This document shows positions 23,147 to 33,074 of a stretch of 64,000 nt of DNA, piece by piece. This DNA is from Hippopus hippopus. Taxonomy: Eukaryota > Mollusca > Bivalvia > Cardiida > Cardiidae. Positions within the stretch are counted from its first letter, which is position 1. Every line of letters starts with the position of its first letter. The notes under the pieces were generated by a model. That model saw nothing but the letters and a program-made list of their open reading frames with translations. It did not search any database and was not told the DNA's origin. Made by a program: the position numbers and the translations under genes. The DNA lies in the NCBI GenBank assembly GCA_946811185.2, contig OX328107.1:40201860-40265859 (forward strand), in the 5' to 3' direction.

Positions 23147-23452
23147 CTCATTTTTCACAATCTTTCAGTTTTAAGATCTAATTTAAATTCAAAAGCCTTC
23201 ATGATGAAAACCATCAGAAATTAGAAGCAGAGAAATCGGATTTTCATGCAAATGATTCACTGACAGACGACAACTCTATTGATATCTGCGCTTTGCATTC
23301 CCAAATCAAGTTAATTCCACTCTATTATTATGCAGTAGAATGGATTATATTATTTAACCTTTTCGCTTTGAGAGTTTAAAACCCATATTTCACTGCGATG
23401 CTTTTATTACCTCCTGAGCACCAAGTTGATAAAGTGAATAATATCTATAATC

Positions 23453-23454
<2 letters not shown>

Positions 23455-23483
<29 letters not shown>

Positions 23484-23520
23484 CAGAGGCGGACAGACAG
23501 AGAGACAGTGACAGAGACAT
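23455..23520. repeat. GA microsatellite
   Basis: (AG)n at about 23455-23477 continuing into a degenerate GACAGA tract. Confidence 0.85.
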
Positions 23521-23534
23521 AGATAGATCAGAGT

Positions 23535-23812
23535 TCACTTATGTGCAGTCTGATCTTGATCTAGACTGGAACCAAAGGGAAAAGGGGGTTTAATGGATCT
23601 CCGTGATGCATTTTACCAGGCAAGTCATCACATAATTATGGACCCATTTTGCCCAACAATTGACTGAATCATGAAATAGAAAAGTTCTTGGATGTGCAGA
23701 AAATTTACAAACATCAAAAGGTTTCGACCAATGTCAGGGTGCGCAGGCTGACATGGGATGATACTTTCTGCCGATGCATTATACCCCATTGTCGAAGAGC
23801 ATGGCTGAAGTA
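23535..23812. repeat. Family C scrap joined to a family B element
   Basis: tgtgcagtctgatcttgatc (C half-core) runs directly into B at about 23574 (gggaaaagggggtttaatgg), which continues to gagcatggctgaag. The B palindrome has lost about half its left arm (tcagggtgcgcaggctgaca). Confidence 0.7.
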
Positions 23813-24524
23813 TGGAGGTAGCTGTGAGGGCTAACAGACGCTTCCGGTGAAGTTTTCCGCAATACTAGACCTATCTTATCCTCATACTTGGCTGGTTTTC
23901 TATTTCTTTAACATTGTTAGAACTATTATGTTGAAGAATTACTAATGGATATTTTCCATTAAAAAAAGGATAAACCGTTGTACCATAAGTATTAAACACT
24001 GGATTATATTGTTTTATACTTTTTTTGGCCAGGTTTAAGTCTGTTAGTCATAGAGCTCGACCGGATTTGCGGCGTGAACCGCCGTAATGGTAATGCTCTG
24101 ACGCGATAAAGAGTTATTAACATGTGAAACTTTCGTATATCACAATTTGTGAACTGTAGTTTGCAGCATGAGGGCTATTTGGTTTATTTTCAATATTCAA
24201 AGCTTTGTGTTATAGTTTTTCCCTACTTCTCTTTTTTTTTCAATGGTTTTATTCTTCGGTGTCTAATCTACCATGTAAAAATCATTTCACTATCCTGAAT
24301 CTGACGCCATGTTTTCCGGTTTGTGGTTTATCCAATGATGAGAACGAAATAGCATAAAGTACTCTTTTATTTCAAATTCATATTACAAATGCTCAATTGG
24401 TGATGAATCAGGGCCTATGGCAAAGTACGATTATGTTGTCCCGGAAGTCGTTGACAAGATTTGCTCCGCAGGCCACAGCTTTATCACCTTAGAAAATGAA
24501 TCCGCGGCCATGGCGTTGTGGGGG
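23813..24524. other. Unassigned stretch
   Basis: No repeat partner or coding signal was recognised. Confidence 0.5.
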
Positions 24525-24739
24525 TTAACCCTTATCTTGCTAAACAAGTGAAATGAAACTTATAAGCCGATAGTAAAAACCCATTTCTTTCTATTTCAAT
24601 GATGTTTTGGGGGGGGGGGGGATATCAGCTTATCGGACATTGTAGATCCAAGGTCAGACCGCACGTTCTGTGCCGTCTGATCTTGATCTACGCTGTCCGC
24701 AAAAGGTCAATGAACCGCGCTTAGCAGCCTAGGGGTTAG
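24525..24739. repeat. Family C element with G-run
   Basis: TTAA at 24525-24528, then cccttatcttgctaaa; ends agcagcctaggggtta. The core has paired changes. A run of 13 G replaces the ttttgggga found in other copies. Confidence 0.85.
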
Positions 24740-25007
24740 ATAAGGAGCCAAACATGTTGCACTGACCGGTCATCGTGGCTTGGCGTACGGGTGGATAAGG
24801 TCTTGTATTCATACTGATGCCACCCAATACCATAATTGACCTACTGCCATACCGGCCATGAACATCTCTAGCAGTGTCTGGAAAACGTTCACCTGTGCGA
24901 TGCCAAACTTGTCTGCGGCTATGACGAACGTCCAGGAAAATTCTGGATTCATTACATATTACCTTGGTTTGACATTTTATTGCAACCAGTGTCCACCCAG
25001 CGCTCAA
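24740..25007 (-). pseudogene. Tc1-like transposase fragment
   Basis: The minus-strand frame resembles the central catalytic region of Tc1-type DDE transposases. A segment reading ICNESRIFL aligns with the family's first catalytic motif (usually SDESRF-like), followed by VWHRTGERF and then SIMVLGGIS, matching the family's WRRxGERY and SVMVWGxIS motifs. This alignment is from family knowledge, not a search. The position of the first catalytic aspartate reads asparagine. The frame is cut by family C on one side and by a family B half on the other, so neither the DNA-binding part nor the second D and the E survive. It is a relic and is not expected to be functional. Confidence 0.75.
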
Positions 25008-25011
25008 CGGT

Positions 25012-25205
25012 TCGCACAGGCTAACATAAATAGAAAGCTTTAGCTATTTTTAAATTACCTGTATGTCCAAGGACCAGTACACCTTATGGTTCAGTCGGTT
25101 CTAAGACAAATAAATTCTATGGATCCATAATTATACGATAACTTGATTGATACTATGCACCACGGAGATGCACAGTTCCCCCCTTTTGCTAGAGCATGGC
25201 TCAAT
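25012..25205. repeat. Family B element, right half
   Basis: Begins in the right arm of the palindrome (ggttcgcacaggctaac) and continues through tgtccaaggaccagtacacc and caccacggagatgcac to gctagagcatggctca. Confidence 0.75.
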
Positions 25206-25238
25206 TATAATTACCCTTTCTTTTTCTGATAATAACAT

Positions 25239-25499
25239 GGCTTGCAACACGCGAAAAGGGGCATTCGGACATTTGCGTAAAGTGTCGTCTCGGATCAGCC
25301 TGCGCAGTCCGCGCAGGCTAATCCGAGACGGCACTTTACGACTACATTATATTTTGTGCTACAGTAGACTTGCGCAAAACAGAAAATTACATAAAAACGG
25401 AAAGTGCCGTCTCGGATTAGCCTGCGCGGACTGCGCAGGCTGATCCGAGACGACACTTTACGCAAATGTCCGAATGCCCCTTTTCGCGAGTTGCAGGCC
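25239..25499. mobile_element. Family D element: inverted repeats that each contain a hairpin
   Basis: The ends ggcttgcaacacgcgaaaag and (reverse complement) ggcctgcaactcgcgaaaag begin arms of about 99 bp that match almost perfectly. Within each arm is a second palindrome, ggatcagcctgcgcagtccg / cgcaggctaatccgagac. The spacer is about 57 bp. A second copy is at 28919-29180. The ORFs on both strands are mirror images caused by the inverted repeat. Confidence 0.9.
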
Positions 25500-25649
25500 A
25501 TATATGTAAATGGAATTCATATTTGGACTTTCCGTGTTCGCGGAGAGTGTATAGAACGTAATTTCCGCGGTTTCTCCCGAACATTACCAATTTGTATGCT
25601 CATGGGACCACCGTTTCCTCCTTCATCATTACCGTTTGTAATCAAAGTG

Positions 25650-26065
25650 GGCTTTAACCCTTTCGGTACTTTGGGCGAAAACAGGGATTTCGCCGACGGC
25701 ATAGATCCATGATCAAACTGCACAAAAAGTGGATCTATACCCTCCGCTTGTTTGGTCTAGCCAAATAAGATTTAAAAAAAAAAAAACCTTTCCGACTTCC
25801 AGTGGTTTGTATTTTTAGTCGTCGAAAAATGTTAAATTTACATACTTGCCGTTAGGCCTTCAGACTGGTAAACAAGACTTAAGGACCTTTTGTGGACGTG
25901 TAGAACAAGATCAGGCCGTACAAAACGTGCAGTCTGATCTTGGATCTACACTGTCAGATACTGGGGTATTTTTCCTTAAAATTACTATTGAAATAGCAAC
26001 ATTTGAGGTTTTTACTATGGATTTGAAAGTTTCATTAAACTTATTTAGGAGGTAAACGGTTAAAA
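25650..26065. repeat. Two family C/I fragments
   Basis: 25650-25760: aaccctttcggtactttggg with a damaged core around gatccatgatcaaactgcac. 25850-26065: ggacgtgtagaacaagatca, core gtgcagtctgatcttggatc, and an AT-rich side ending aggtaaacggttaaaa. Confidence 0.65.
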
Positions 26066-26818
26066 CTGCCAATAGACTGGCCGTGAATGACCGGTTTAGA
26101 CAATACAATGCTGAAATAAAAGGAAAAAAACACGTTTATTACTTATAAAAACAATTTCTTTCTCGAAATGTGTGTTTATATCATTACGGCGATTAAAATA
26201 CGTTGTAGTACGTTTCGTCCTCACAGTGCGGTTTTGCGCTGAGGGTAAATTGAAAGTGGGAGTGAAGATTCCTTTTTAATTTTTTTTGAGACTCAGTGGT
26301 TAAGACACTAGATTGGTCTTTAGACAATGCTCTACAGAGACCCGACCCTTGAAATCCAGCGAAGACAAGAATGAGTGAATTATCTCTGTTATGATAACTT
26401 AAACAGGTAACGTTATTATTTGAAAAAAAAAAAGAAATGCTGCACTGTGTTTATTTGTTACACATATGGTTTGCACTGCTGGTTGAATATTTTTTGCTTT
26501 TCCTTCAGCAGCTTATCAACTTATCATCTAACAAACTTATTGAATGTTTATTTTATTTCCTCTTCCTGCGTCGCAACCTAGAGGCCTTCATAGCCCTAGC
26601 TTAGTACTGATTTAACCAAAGACATACGTGAATTACCGAACTGTCGCCTTGATATGAATGAAATAATGTTGACAGCGGCGTAAACAACTATTCTATCAAT
26701 CCTTTTTTTTGCAAAAGCACGATAACACCATAATGTGTAATTTTCAAATTTATGACGGTAAACTGTTTTAAGTCTTTGTTGACAAAGTATTTTGTTCGTT
26801 CGTACTGAAAGATAAAAC
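26066..26818. other. Unassigned stretch
   Basis: No gene or repeat match was recognised. Confidence 0.5.
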
Positions 26819-27207
26819 CCAAATAGGGGTCAAAAGTAAACAATGCGGGTGTTAAAATGCATTTAGATTTAAATCATACAGTTTAAAACTATGGAAGTTA
26901 ATGTGTAGACGACAGTCTGTAATTGTACGGTCGGCCAATTGTAAGTCGGTTACAGAGAAAATACTTTTAAATAGGTCAAAAGTTGCCAGGTCGCTCCATC
27001 TTTTGTTTACTTTTTACCTGAATTTCAAATTCATTTTTCTGCCAGCGACTTAAACTTGGACCGACCGTATAAATAACAGATTTTCATCTTCACATCATCA
27101 CAATAATTTCCATACTTCGAAAAGGTTTAACTTCAAATGCATGTTCACAACCTGAGTATTTACTTTTGGCCGCTACTGGGCCTTAAACACCGCTACTGGG
27201 CCTTCAA
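26819..27207. repeat. Family J element, short copy
   Basis: The left end ggggtcaaaagtaaacaatg and right end agtatttacttttggccgct, actgggccttaaac correspond to the J ends at 20670 and 22277. The last 19 bp are duplicated immediately outside (ccgctactgggccttcaac). Confidence 0.7.
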
Positions 27208-27388
27208 CAATCTACGCCGAAACCGGTTACCGATGCATTATAACAGAGTGTCTGTGAAAATTGCTGATGGCGTGACGGTTATACGGCTGTGTTTCCTTGT
27301 CACTGACATGGAAAGATTGCGGTCCCTAATTTGCCTTGTGGATCCAGTAATGAACGGATTTATATACCACTATAGGGACATTGTTAAC

Positions 27389-27616
27389 CTTTAAACTTTT
27401 GCCATACAATCTCGAGTTTTAACGACCTCAAGGAAAAAGACTTTTGAAAACATTGTGGGAAAAGAAGAAAATGCTGGTAACCAGGATTTTCTCCTTTTTC
27501 TACAATGTTTTCTATCCTTTCAAAAAATTTCCTAATTCGTGCAACATTCAGTAAGTTGTCTGCAAATGCTTTCAAATTGAGCCAGTCTAAAATGTTATCG
27601 TTTGGGAAAGAGTTAA
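27389..27616. repeat. Family A element, complete
   Basis: tttaaacttttgccatacaa at the left; hairpin attgtgggaaaagaagaaaa / ttttctcctttttctacaat; right end cgtttgggaaagagttaa. Confidence 0.85.
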
Positions 27617-27699
27617 GATGATGAAGACTACTTAAGATACAACAATTAGTCTACCAAAAACATGCAATCTAGACTCCACTTTTTTGTGAGATGTCCTAG

Positions 27700-27945
27700 T
27701 TAAAGGAACATTGAACACTTTACTACAGTATCCCGGGTTTTAATGACCCTGAAACAGGAAGCTTTTGGAAGACGTTGTTGGAAAAGGAGAAATTGCTTGT
27801 AACCAACATTTTTTCTCCTTTTCCCACAATGTTTTCTATCTTTCCAAACACAAATCCCATCATTTGAATCACATTGGATGTGTCACCTGCAGATGCTGTC
27901 AATTTGGACCAGTCTAAAATTTTGTCGTGTGGTAAAGAGTTAAGA
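27700..27945. repeat. Family A element, complete
   Basis: Left acactttactacagtatccc; hairpin gttggaaaaggagaaattgc with centre ttgtaaccaa; right cgtgtggtaaagagttaa. Confidence 0.85.
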
Positions 27946-28604
27946 AAAAATTAGAAACAAACCAGAGGTTTCTTTAGTAAAGCCATAGTTTGCTTATCAT
28001 AGTCTTAAAGCCAGATCCATTATCCTTAGGATATTTTAAAGATATCAATTACAAATTTAGATATATCTTTTCGAACAGTGTAGATAAAAGATCGTACAGA
28101 ACATGCAGTCTGATCTTGGAAATTACACTGTCAGAAAGGCAAACCAAAACATAAGCTCACCATGGAGGGATGTTATAAGAAAGAGATATTAAATCGAATT
28201 AATTCCCGCTCTTGCATATTTCTTGCAAAACCCAAACAACATAAATCAGCGTGATTTATCACCGATTGTGAGTATGACATATTTATCTGATAGACCTACA
28301 ATAACCTTTCTCCCAAATACTGATCAAATCACATTAAAGGAAATTGCTAGCATATTTTCCTATATGAAAAAAGCAATATTTGTGAAAGATACAATTTAGA
28401 AAATTACTTTGAGTGAGCGATTGCTGAATAGTCTCAATACGATGGGTTCTCAACGGCCTCGAGTTTTACCCTTAAAGTGCTTGATCAAATTAAATAATTT
28501 TAATTGTTATTTAAAAAAAAAATATGAAAAGTTCAAAAGTTTTTATGAGGGAGAAAAAAATCTCATCTTGTTGGACAGTGTGGATCCATAATGAGACTAG
28601 GCCC
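27946..28604. other. Mostly unassigned; C core fragment
   Basis: A family C core remnant lies at 28070-28140 (agaacatgcagtctgatctt). The rest shows no recognised feature. Confidence 0.5.
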
Positions 28605-28758
28605 GTTTTTATCAACTAATTCTTATTTGCATTCTAAGCGTAATTCTCGGTTATTTTCTAAATCTTAAAGTAACACAATTTCTGATTGTATAAACCATTT
28701 TTTAGCCAATCAGAAAGTGCGTTACTTTCTCAGTTTAGAAAAAAATGCTAAGAATGCG
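28605..28758. repeat. Repeat L, palindromic
   Basis: Arms include ttctaaatcttaaagtaaca / tgcgttactttctcagttta and a centre around tttctgatt...agccaatcag. A better copy is at 63856-63985. Confidence 0.7.
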
Positions 28759-28761
28759 ATT

Positions 28762-29226
28762 TTACCCTTGACCATACAAACCAGCGTTTTAACGACCCTG
28801 AGCAAGACAACTTTTGAAAACATTGTGGAAAGAGGAGAAAATGCTGGTAACCAGTGTTGAATAACTTCAATTCAATTGTACAGCTTTCTAGTTTGTCATT
28901 AGCAGATGCTTTCGATATGGGCTGCAACACGCGAATAGGGGCATTCGGACACTTGCGTAAAGTGTCGTCTCGGATCAGCCTGCGCAGTCCGCGCAGGCTA
29001 ATCCGAGACGGCACTTTACGACTACATTAGATTTTGTGCCATAGTAGACTCGTGCAAAACAGAAAATTACATTAAAAGCGGAAAGTGTCGTTTCGGATCA
29101 GCCTGTGCAGACTGCGCAGGCTGATCCGAGACGACACTTTACGCAAATGTCCGAATGCCCCTTTTCACGTGTTGCAAGCCAATTTATGGACGAGGCTGAC
29201 ATTTTACCTTGTGGTAAAGGGTGAAA
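28762..29226. repeat. Family A element interrupted by family D
   Basis: A runs from ttgaccatacaaaccagcgt through gaggagaaaatgctggtaac to the gctttcgatat segment, then is broken by D (28919-29180) and resumes with tttatggacgaggctgacat and ttgtggtaaaggg. Confidence 0.8.
28919..29180. mobile_element. Family D element, nested in A
   Basis: Second D copy, in the same orientation as 25239-25499. Ends gggctgcaacacgcg and cgtgttgcaagcc; each arm holds the CAGCCTGCGCAG-type palindrome. The host sequence on either side belongs to one family A copy. Confidence 0.9.
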
Positions 29227-29229
29227 GGG

Positions 29230-29466
29230 TTGGTGAATACGGACCGTGATCTCGATCTAAACTGTCCGCGAAAGCGCATCGTGTCCCGCTAAGCAGCCTC
29301 GTGGTTAGACCCTTGCATTTGTAGCAGCAGGGAATCCTTGGTTCTGCCCACTCCAGCGGCAGTCGATACCTAACTTGGGAGAGGTCCTTGAGCAAGATAC
29401 TGCTGGGCCTCAGGACTGAAGTTTTGAATTTTCGGCGAAAAAACATTTGTAAGAGAGCTGTCACCA
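29230..29466. repeat. C fragment and possible tRNA-headed fragment
   Basis: gaccgtgatctcgatctaaa, ctgtccgcgaaagcgca and ctaagcagcctcgtggtta form a C right end. The sequence after it (gttagacccttgcatttgta ... ttggttctgccc) has a weak tRNA-head look but no confirming second copy. Confidence 0.4.
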
Positions 29467-29605
29467 AGACGATTCCGGTTGCTCAGTCAGTAAAGCATAG
29501 GGTTTGAAAGAGGGTTGCTGGTTCTAGTCCTTGGCTCGGTCAATATCTTTCCCAGGATTGAGGATAGTCATTGAGATAGGTTTCATTCCTCTATCATCAA
29601 AAATA
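29467..29605 (+). repeat. SINE head and body, truncated
   Basis: ggttgctcagtcagtaaagc (A box region), ctggttctagtcct (B box region) and gaggatagtcattgagatag match the SINE family at 54212. It stops near atcatcaaaaatag and family F begins immediately. Confidence 0.7.
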
Positions 29606-29606
29606 G

Positions 29607-30428
29607 AAAACTTCATAATCGGAGCCAATGGCTCTGCTAAGAAAATGTTGTGTTGGTCTTCCAGCTCCGAAAATATCGGCTCAAAACAATTCAATAAACA
29701 GGTAAGCTTGTCATTCTTTGTACTTATGTGTACTTAAAATATGTGTTCTTAAGTCAATGAAATTGGGAAACAAAAGGGAGATTGTCAGGCAATGTTCTGA
29801 TCTTTCACCGTGTTTTCTACACAATGGAAAGTTGTAGCATTTGAACAGTATTGTCTGAATCATTTGTGCCGAGGGTTGACCGTCGCCGTAATATTATGTC
29901 AAGGACCTAATTTCAGGCTGATATTGCTGTTGAATTAGCAAAATGGAGAGATTTTTGAAGTCCTAAGAGCGTGGATTATTGTCTTGAACTTTTCTATTCG
30001 CTGTTGACAAAGAATTGAAAAGAAATAATGTTACGGGAGATCACTCCTTCCTTACTGCACAGCTTTCCTGTATAAAATCAATACCTGACAACTGCGTTAG
30101 GGAGAATTCTCTTTAGCTCAGTTGTTATGGTGTTGGTCTTTTAAACCTCGAAAAACGAGGATATTTGTCCGCACGGGTTCGAATCCCGCCAGGTGCGGTT
30201 TGTATTTGAGCCATGCATTTGTTGCGAACTTTCGTGTTCGTAAGAATAACAAAAACTTGACATTATCAAAGAAGGCTCCGATTATTTGAACCGGCTCTGA
30301 ATATGTCGGTCGACACCGATGTGGATGGGGGCTTTTTCAAAAATTTATTTGTCGGTAATCAAGACATAAGCTGTGTTTTTTTCCGTTCATGCCCGTCTAT
30401 TCCAAAAATTAAAGTATGCGTTTGTACG
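29607..30428 (+). repeat. Family F dispersed repeat, copy 2, with insertion
   Basis: Aligns with 4221-4792 on both sides of an extra block at about 30028-30250. Left part: cttcataatcggagccaatg ... aagaattgaaaagaaat. Right part: cttgacattatcaaagaagg ... aaagtatgcgtttgtac. Confidence 0.8.
30028..30250 (+). repeat. tRNA-like insertion inside family F
   Basis: Contains tagctcagttgttatgg (A-box match) and a perfect B box ggttcgaatcc, with cttttaa where a tRNA-Lys(UUU) anticodon loop would fall. An extra small stem cctcgaaaaacgagg follows the anticodon region, and no acceptor stem pairs with the 3' aggtgcg, so it does not fold as a functional tRNA. Likely a tRNA-derived retroelement or tRNA pseudogene; it is absent from the copy at 4221. 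Confidence 0.55.
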
Positions 30429-31124
30429 ATGAAACGTGACCGAATTGCTGAAAATACAAAAGACTATTATAGTAAAAAAAAAAAACAATCGTGTTAAAAA
30501 AAAAAGAGAGAGAGAAATGTGTTTCTGAAGTTGATTTGATTATTAATGAATGCATTATTAATGAATGCATTTTTTTTTATTTCTTTTGGGACTTTTTTTT
30601 TGATGTGACCGGGCAAACATGCATTTTCTATCACCAGTAAGGACCTTGACTCACATCAATTTTCCGAGGCTCTATGTGTTTGAAGAGGAATAGCAAAAAA
30701 GTTCTTCGCTCATAATGCCACTTTATGCACCTTGTTGTGGGGGACATTGGACATTTATTTCATGAAAAAAAAAACTGTAAAGGTCCTGCTTCTTCAAAGA
30801 ATGAGCAACACCCTGTCGAAGATAGCAATTTTTATTATATTTTCAATTAGCCAAAACGTTACCAATGTTTGTCTAGCATATACATGAAGTTCCGTTGTTG
30901 TCGTTGTCTTCGCTGTTGGTGTTAGGGAAATCAAAATTAGATGCTATGGGTTGATTGTCTTGAATGAAGTTCCTGTAATATTGTTTTTGGCAAGGGTTAA
31001 CATTGTCTCACTGAGGGCTATACGCTATTTTGACAGGCCTGCAACTGACATGTGTATTTTGGAAACATACTGAACATACGGAAATTAACTTCAGCCTGGA
31101 AGTGCATTTTATAGAGTCTAGTGC
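30429..31124. other. Unassigned stretch
   Basis: Poly-A and T runs and a direct doublet of tgcattattaatgaa near 30540-30570; no gene recognised. Confidence 0.5.
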
Positions 31125-31240
31125 AAAAACTGCGAGTCTGTATAGCTTATCACACTTTTGTGGACAGTGTATATCGAGATCAGACAGCACGAAACGTGCT
31201 GTCCGATCTTTGATCTACACTGTTCAATAGTTGGGGAGGT
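31125..31240. repeat. Family C core
   Basis: ggacagtgtatatcgagatc, stem agacagcacg-aaa-cgtgctgtc, tttgatctacactgttcaat. The core carries compensating changes (GACAGCAC/GTGCTGTC instead of GACTGCAC/GTGCAGTC). Confidence 0.75.
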
Positions 31241-32156
31241 GTCTGGTCAAAACAATTTCTAAACAACAATTCTATTCATTGCCTTCCTTCATACAGTCAT
31301 TCAATGCCATAACACGTGAATTTATCATCTAGGCATTATACGAGGGGTAAAAATTATTGGTGTACTGGGAGCATGGAATAATTACTTGCTAAGACCTTGA
31401 TGGCAAAGTGTAACGTCTATATCAACATAAAAAAAAAACAACACAGAATAACAAGAAAGATTTTTTGAAAAATGATAGACAGCGACAGAGTGAAACTGGA
31501 ATATGAATAACTTTTTTTTTGGTTCAGTGATTGAAAGTAGCCACACCATCAATTGTCTCTATTTCCTCAGTTGTTTACATGTTGTTGAGAAGTGACAATT
31601 TCAATTAGATATAGTCTTCAAGATTAGTTGTTATTCCAACTCAAATGGAGCATTTTCTGCTAAGAATGGTGTGTAGATTGTACAACAATAGGTTATAGGA
31701 CTTTTATAACGCATAAAAGATATCAAATTACCAATTAGTACAAGAAAAAGATTATCCCCAACCATATTCATTTGCTAAGGTACTGTATGAATAAGTGCCG
31801 CGTGGTATCGATGAACGGCAGTAACCCTTGTGCGTTGGTGTTATAAATGGGCCCAGAAATAGATCAGCAAAGAGCCCGCAGCGGCCGGGAGAGGCCCGCA
31901 GAACAGCATGTCAACATTTTTTTCACTAATCGCAAAGTACTGTTTATTCACTCGAGGCTAGTGCCAAGAAGAAGGTCAAAAGCAGGCTTGTACAGCTACG
32001 CTGGAAAAAAATGTACATAGTGGTTTTAAGGTTTCTGGCTCACATATTTTACAAGTGATCACTGAAGTCATCAATGTTCTATCTACAACAAGATAACAAA
32101 ATCTTTCTTAATTTCAGTAGATTGTATTTTCAGCCGTCGAATGAGGTCAAGTATAT
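31241..32156. other. Unassigned stretch
   Basis: No gene or repeat match was recognised; a short GC-rich patch at about 31866-31905. Confidence 0.5.
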
Positions 32157-32430
32157 AAATGAGCCGTGCTCTGACAAAAGGAGGCTTAATGCATCTCCGT
32201 AAATCCATCATAACAAGGAAGCCATCACATACTTATTGATCCATAACAGCCACTTTTTATAACAACCGCCTCAATGATGAGGTAGACTGGTCCTTGGACA
32301 TACAGAAAATTTACCAATAGCGAAAAGTTTCGGCCCAGGTCAGCCAGCGCTGACTGCGCAGGCTGACCTGGGTCGATAGTTTTCGCAGATGCATTAAGCC
32401 CCCTTTTCACAGAGTATGGCTCATATATTT
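32157..32430. repeat. Family B element, complete
   Basis: atgagccgtgctctgacaaa at the left, cagagtatggctcat at the right; the palindrome has one damaged arm (gtcagccagcgctgactgcg, caggctgacctgggtcg). Confidence 0.85.
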
Positions 32431-32457
32431 GGCGCCAATAGAGTTTAAGAAAACCAT

Positions 32458-32664
32458 TTAACTCTTTACCAAACAACCTTGAACGACCCTGAAGAAAGGA
32501 GGCGTTGAAAACATTGTAGGAAAAGGAGAAATATTGGTTTCCACAATGTTTTCTAGTCTATCAAAGACAGAAATCATCATCTTAGCTACATTTATTTTTT
32601 TGTCGTCTGCAAATGCTTTCAGTCTGGACAAGCCTAAAATATTGTCGTTGGATAAAGAGCTAAA
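32458..32664. repeat. Family A element
   Basis: ttaactctttaccaaacaac at the left, right end cgttggataaagagctaaat. The hairpin is collapsed to gtaggaaaaggagaaatatt, ggtttccacaatg. Confidence 0.8.
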
Positions 32665-32849
32665 TAAAAAATCTACTAAGGTTCCAAAGTGTTTTCAAAT
32701 TTTGTCTACAGGTTTCACAAGCGATTAGCGAAGCCATTACGGTGCTATCTAATGGGAGGTTTAGAACATATTGAGAGCCGTTTAGAACTAACGGTGTCCC
32801 TGTCGCAGCAGAGCGTACTGCGTTATCGAAGGACATATTGGTAAACTCT

Positions 32850-33055
32850 TTTAGAGCCAAATATATAAACTCGGCATCTTTCCACGGCTTAAAATGTAAT
32901 TCTGTAAGACCCGGAATGATTTTTATCTTAAATGCTTGACTAGACAAGCGGACGATATAGATCCAAGATCAGACTGCACGTTCTGTGCAGTCTGATCTTG
33001 ATCTATACCGTTCGCAAAAGCGTCTGTTATCGCCTACGGTACCCTAAGTGTTGAA
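32850..33055. repeat. Family C/I element
   Basis: ttagagccaaatatataaac, ggcttaaaatgtaattctg, then the perfect core gatcagactgcacgttctg / tgcagtctgatcttgatc, ending acggtaccctaagtg. The same layout is seen at 47395, 53400 and 59610. Confidence 0.75.
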
Positions 33056-33074
33056 AAACGAAAGTCAATTTGTC

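Noticed and set aside
22901..23224. ORFs on both strands rich in Thr-Asp-Arg or Ser-Val-Arg repeats
   Set aside because: Translation of the CT/TCCG microsatellite.
25131..25501. Several overlapping ORFs with similar peptides (SRISLRGLRRLIRDDT-like) on both strands
   Set aside because: Produced by the inverted repeats of family D; the same peptide appears at 28748-29014 for the second D copy.
30120..30196. Possible functional tRNA-Lys gene
   Set aside because: Extra stem after the anticodon region and no acceptor stem; kept only as a tRNA-like insertion.
32660..32947. 95-codon minus-strand ORF
   Set aside because: Overlaps the left part of a C/I element and has no family signature.
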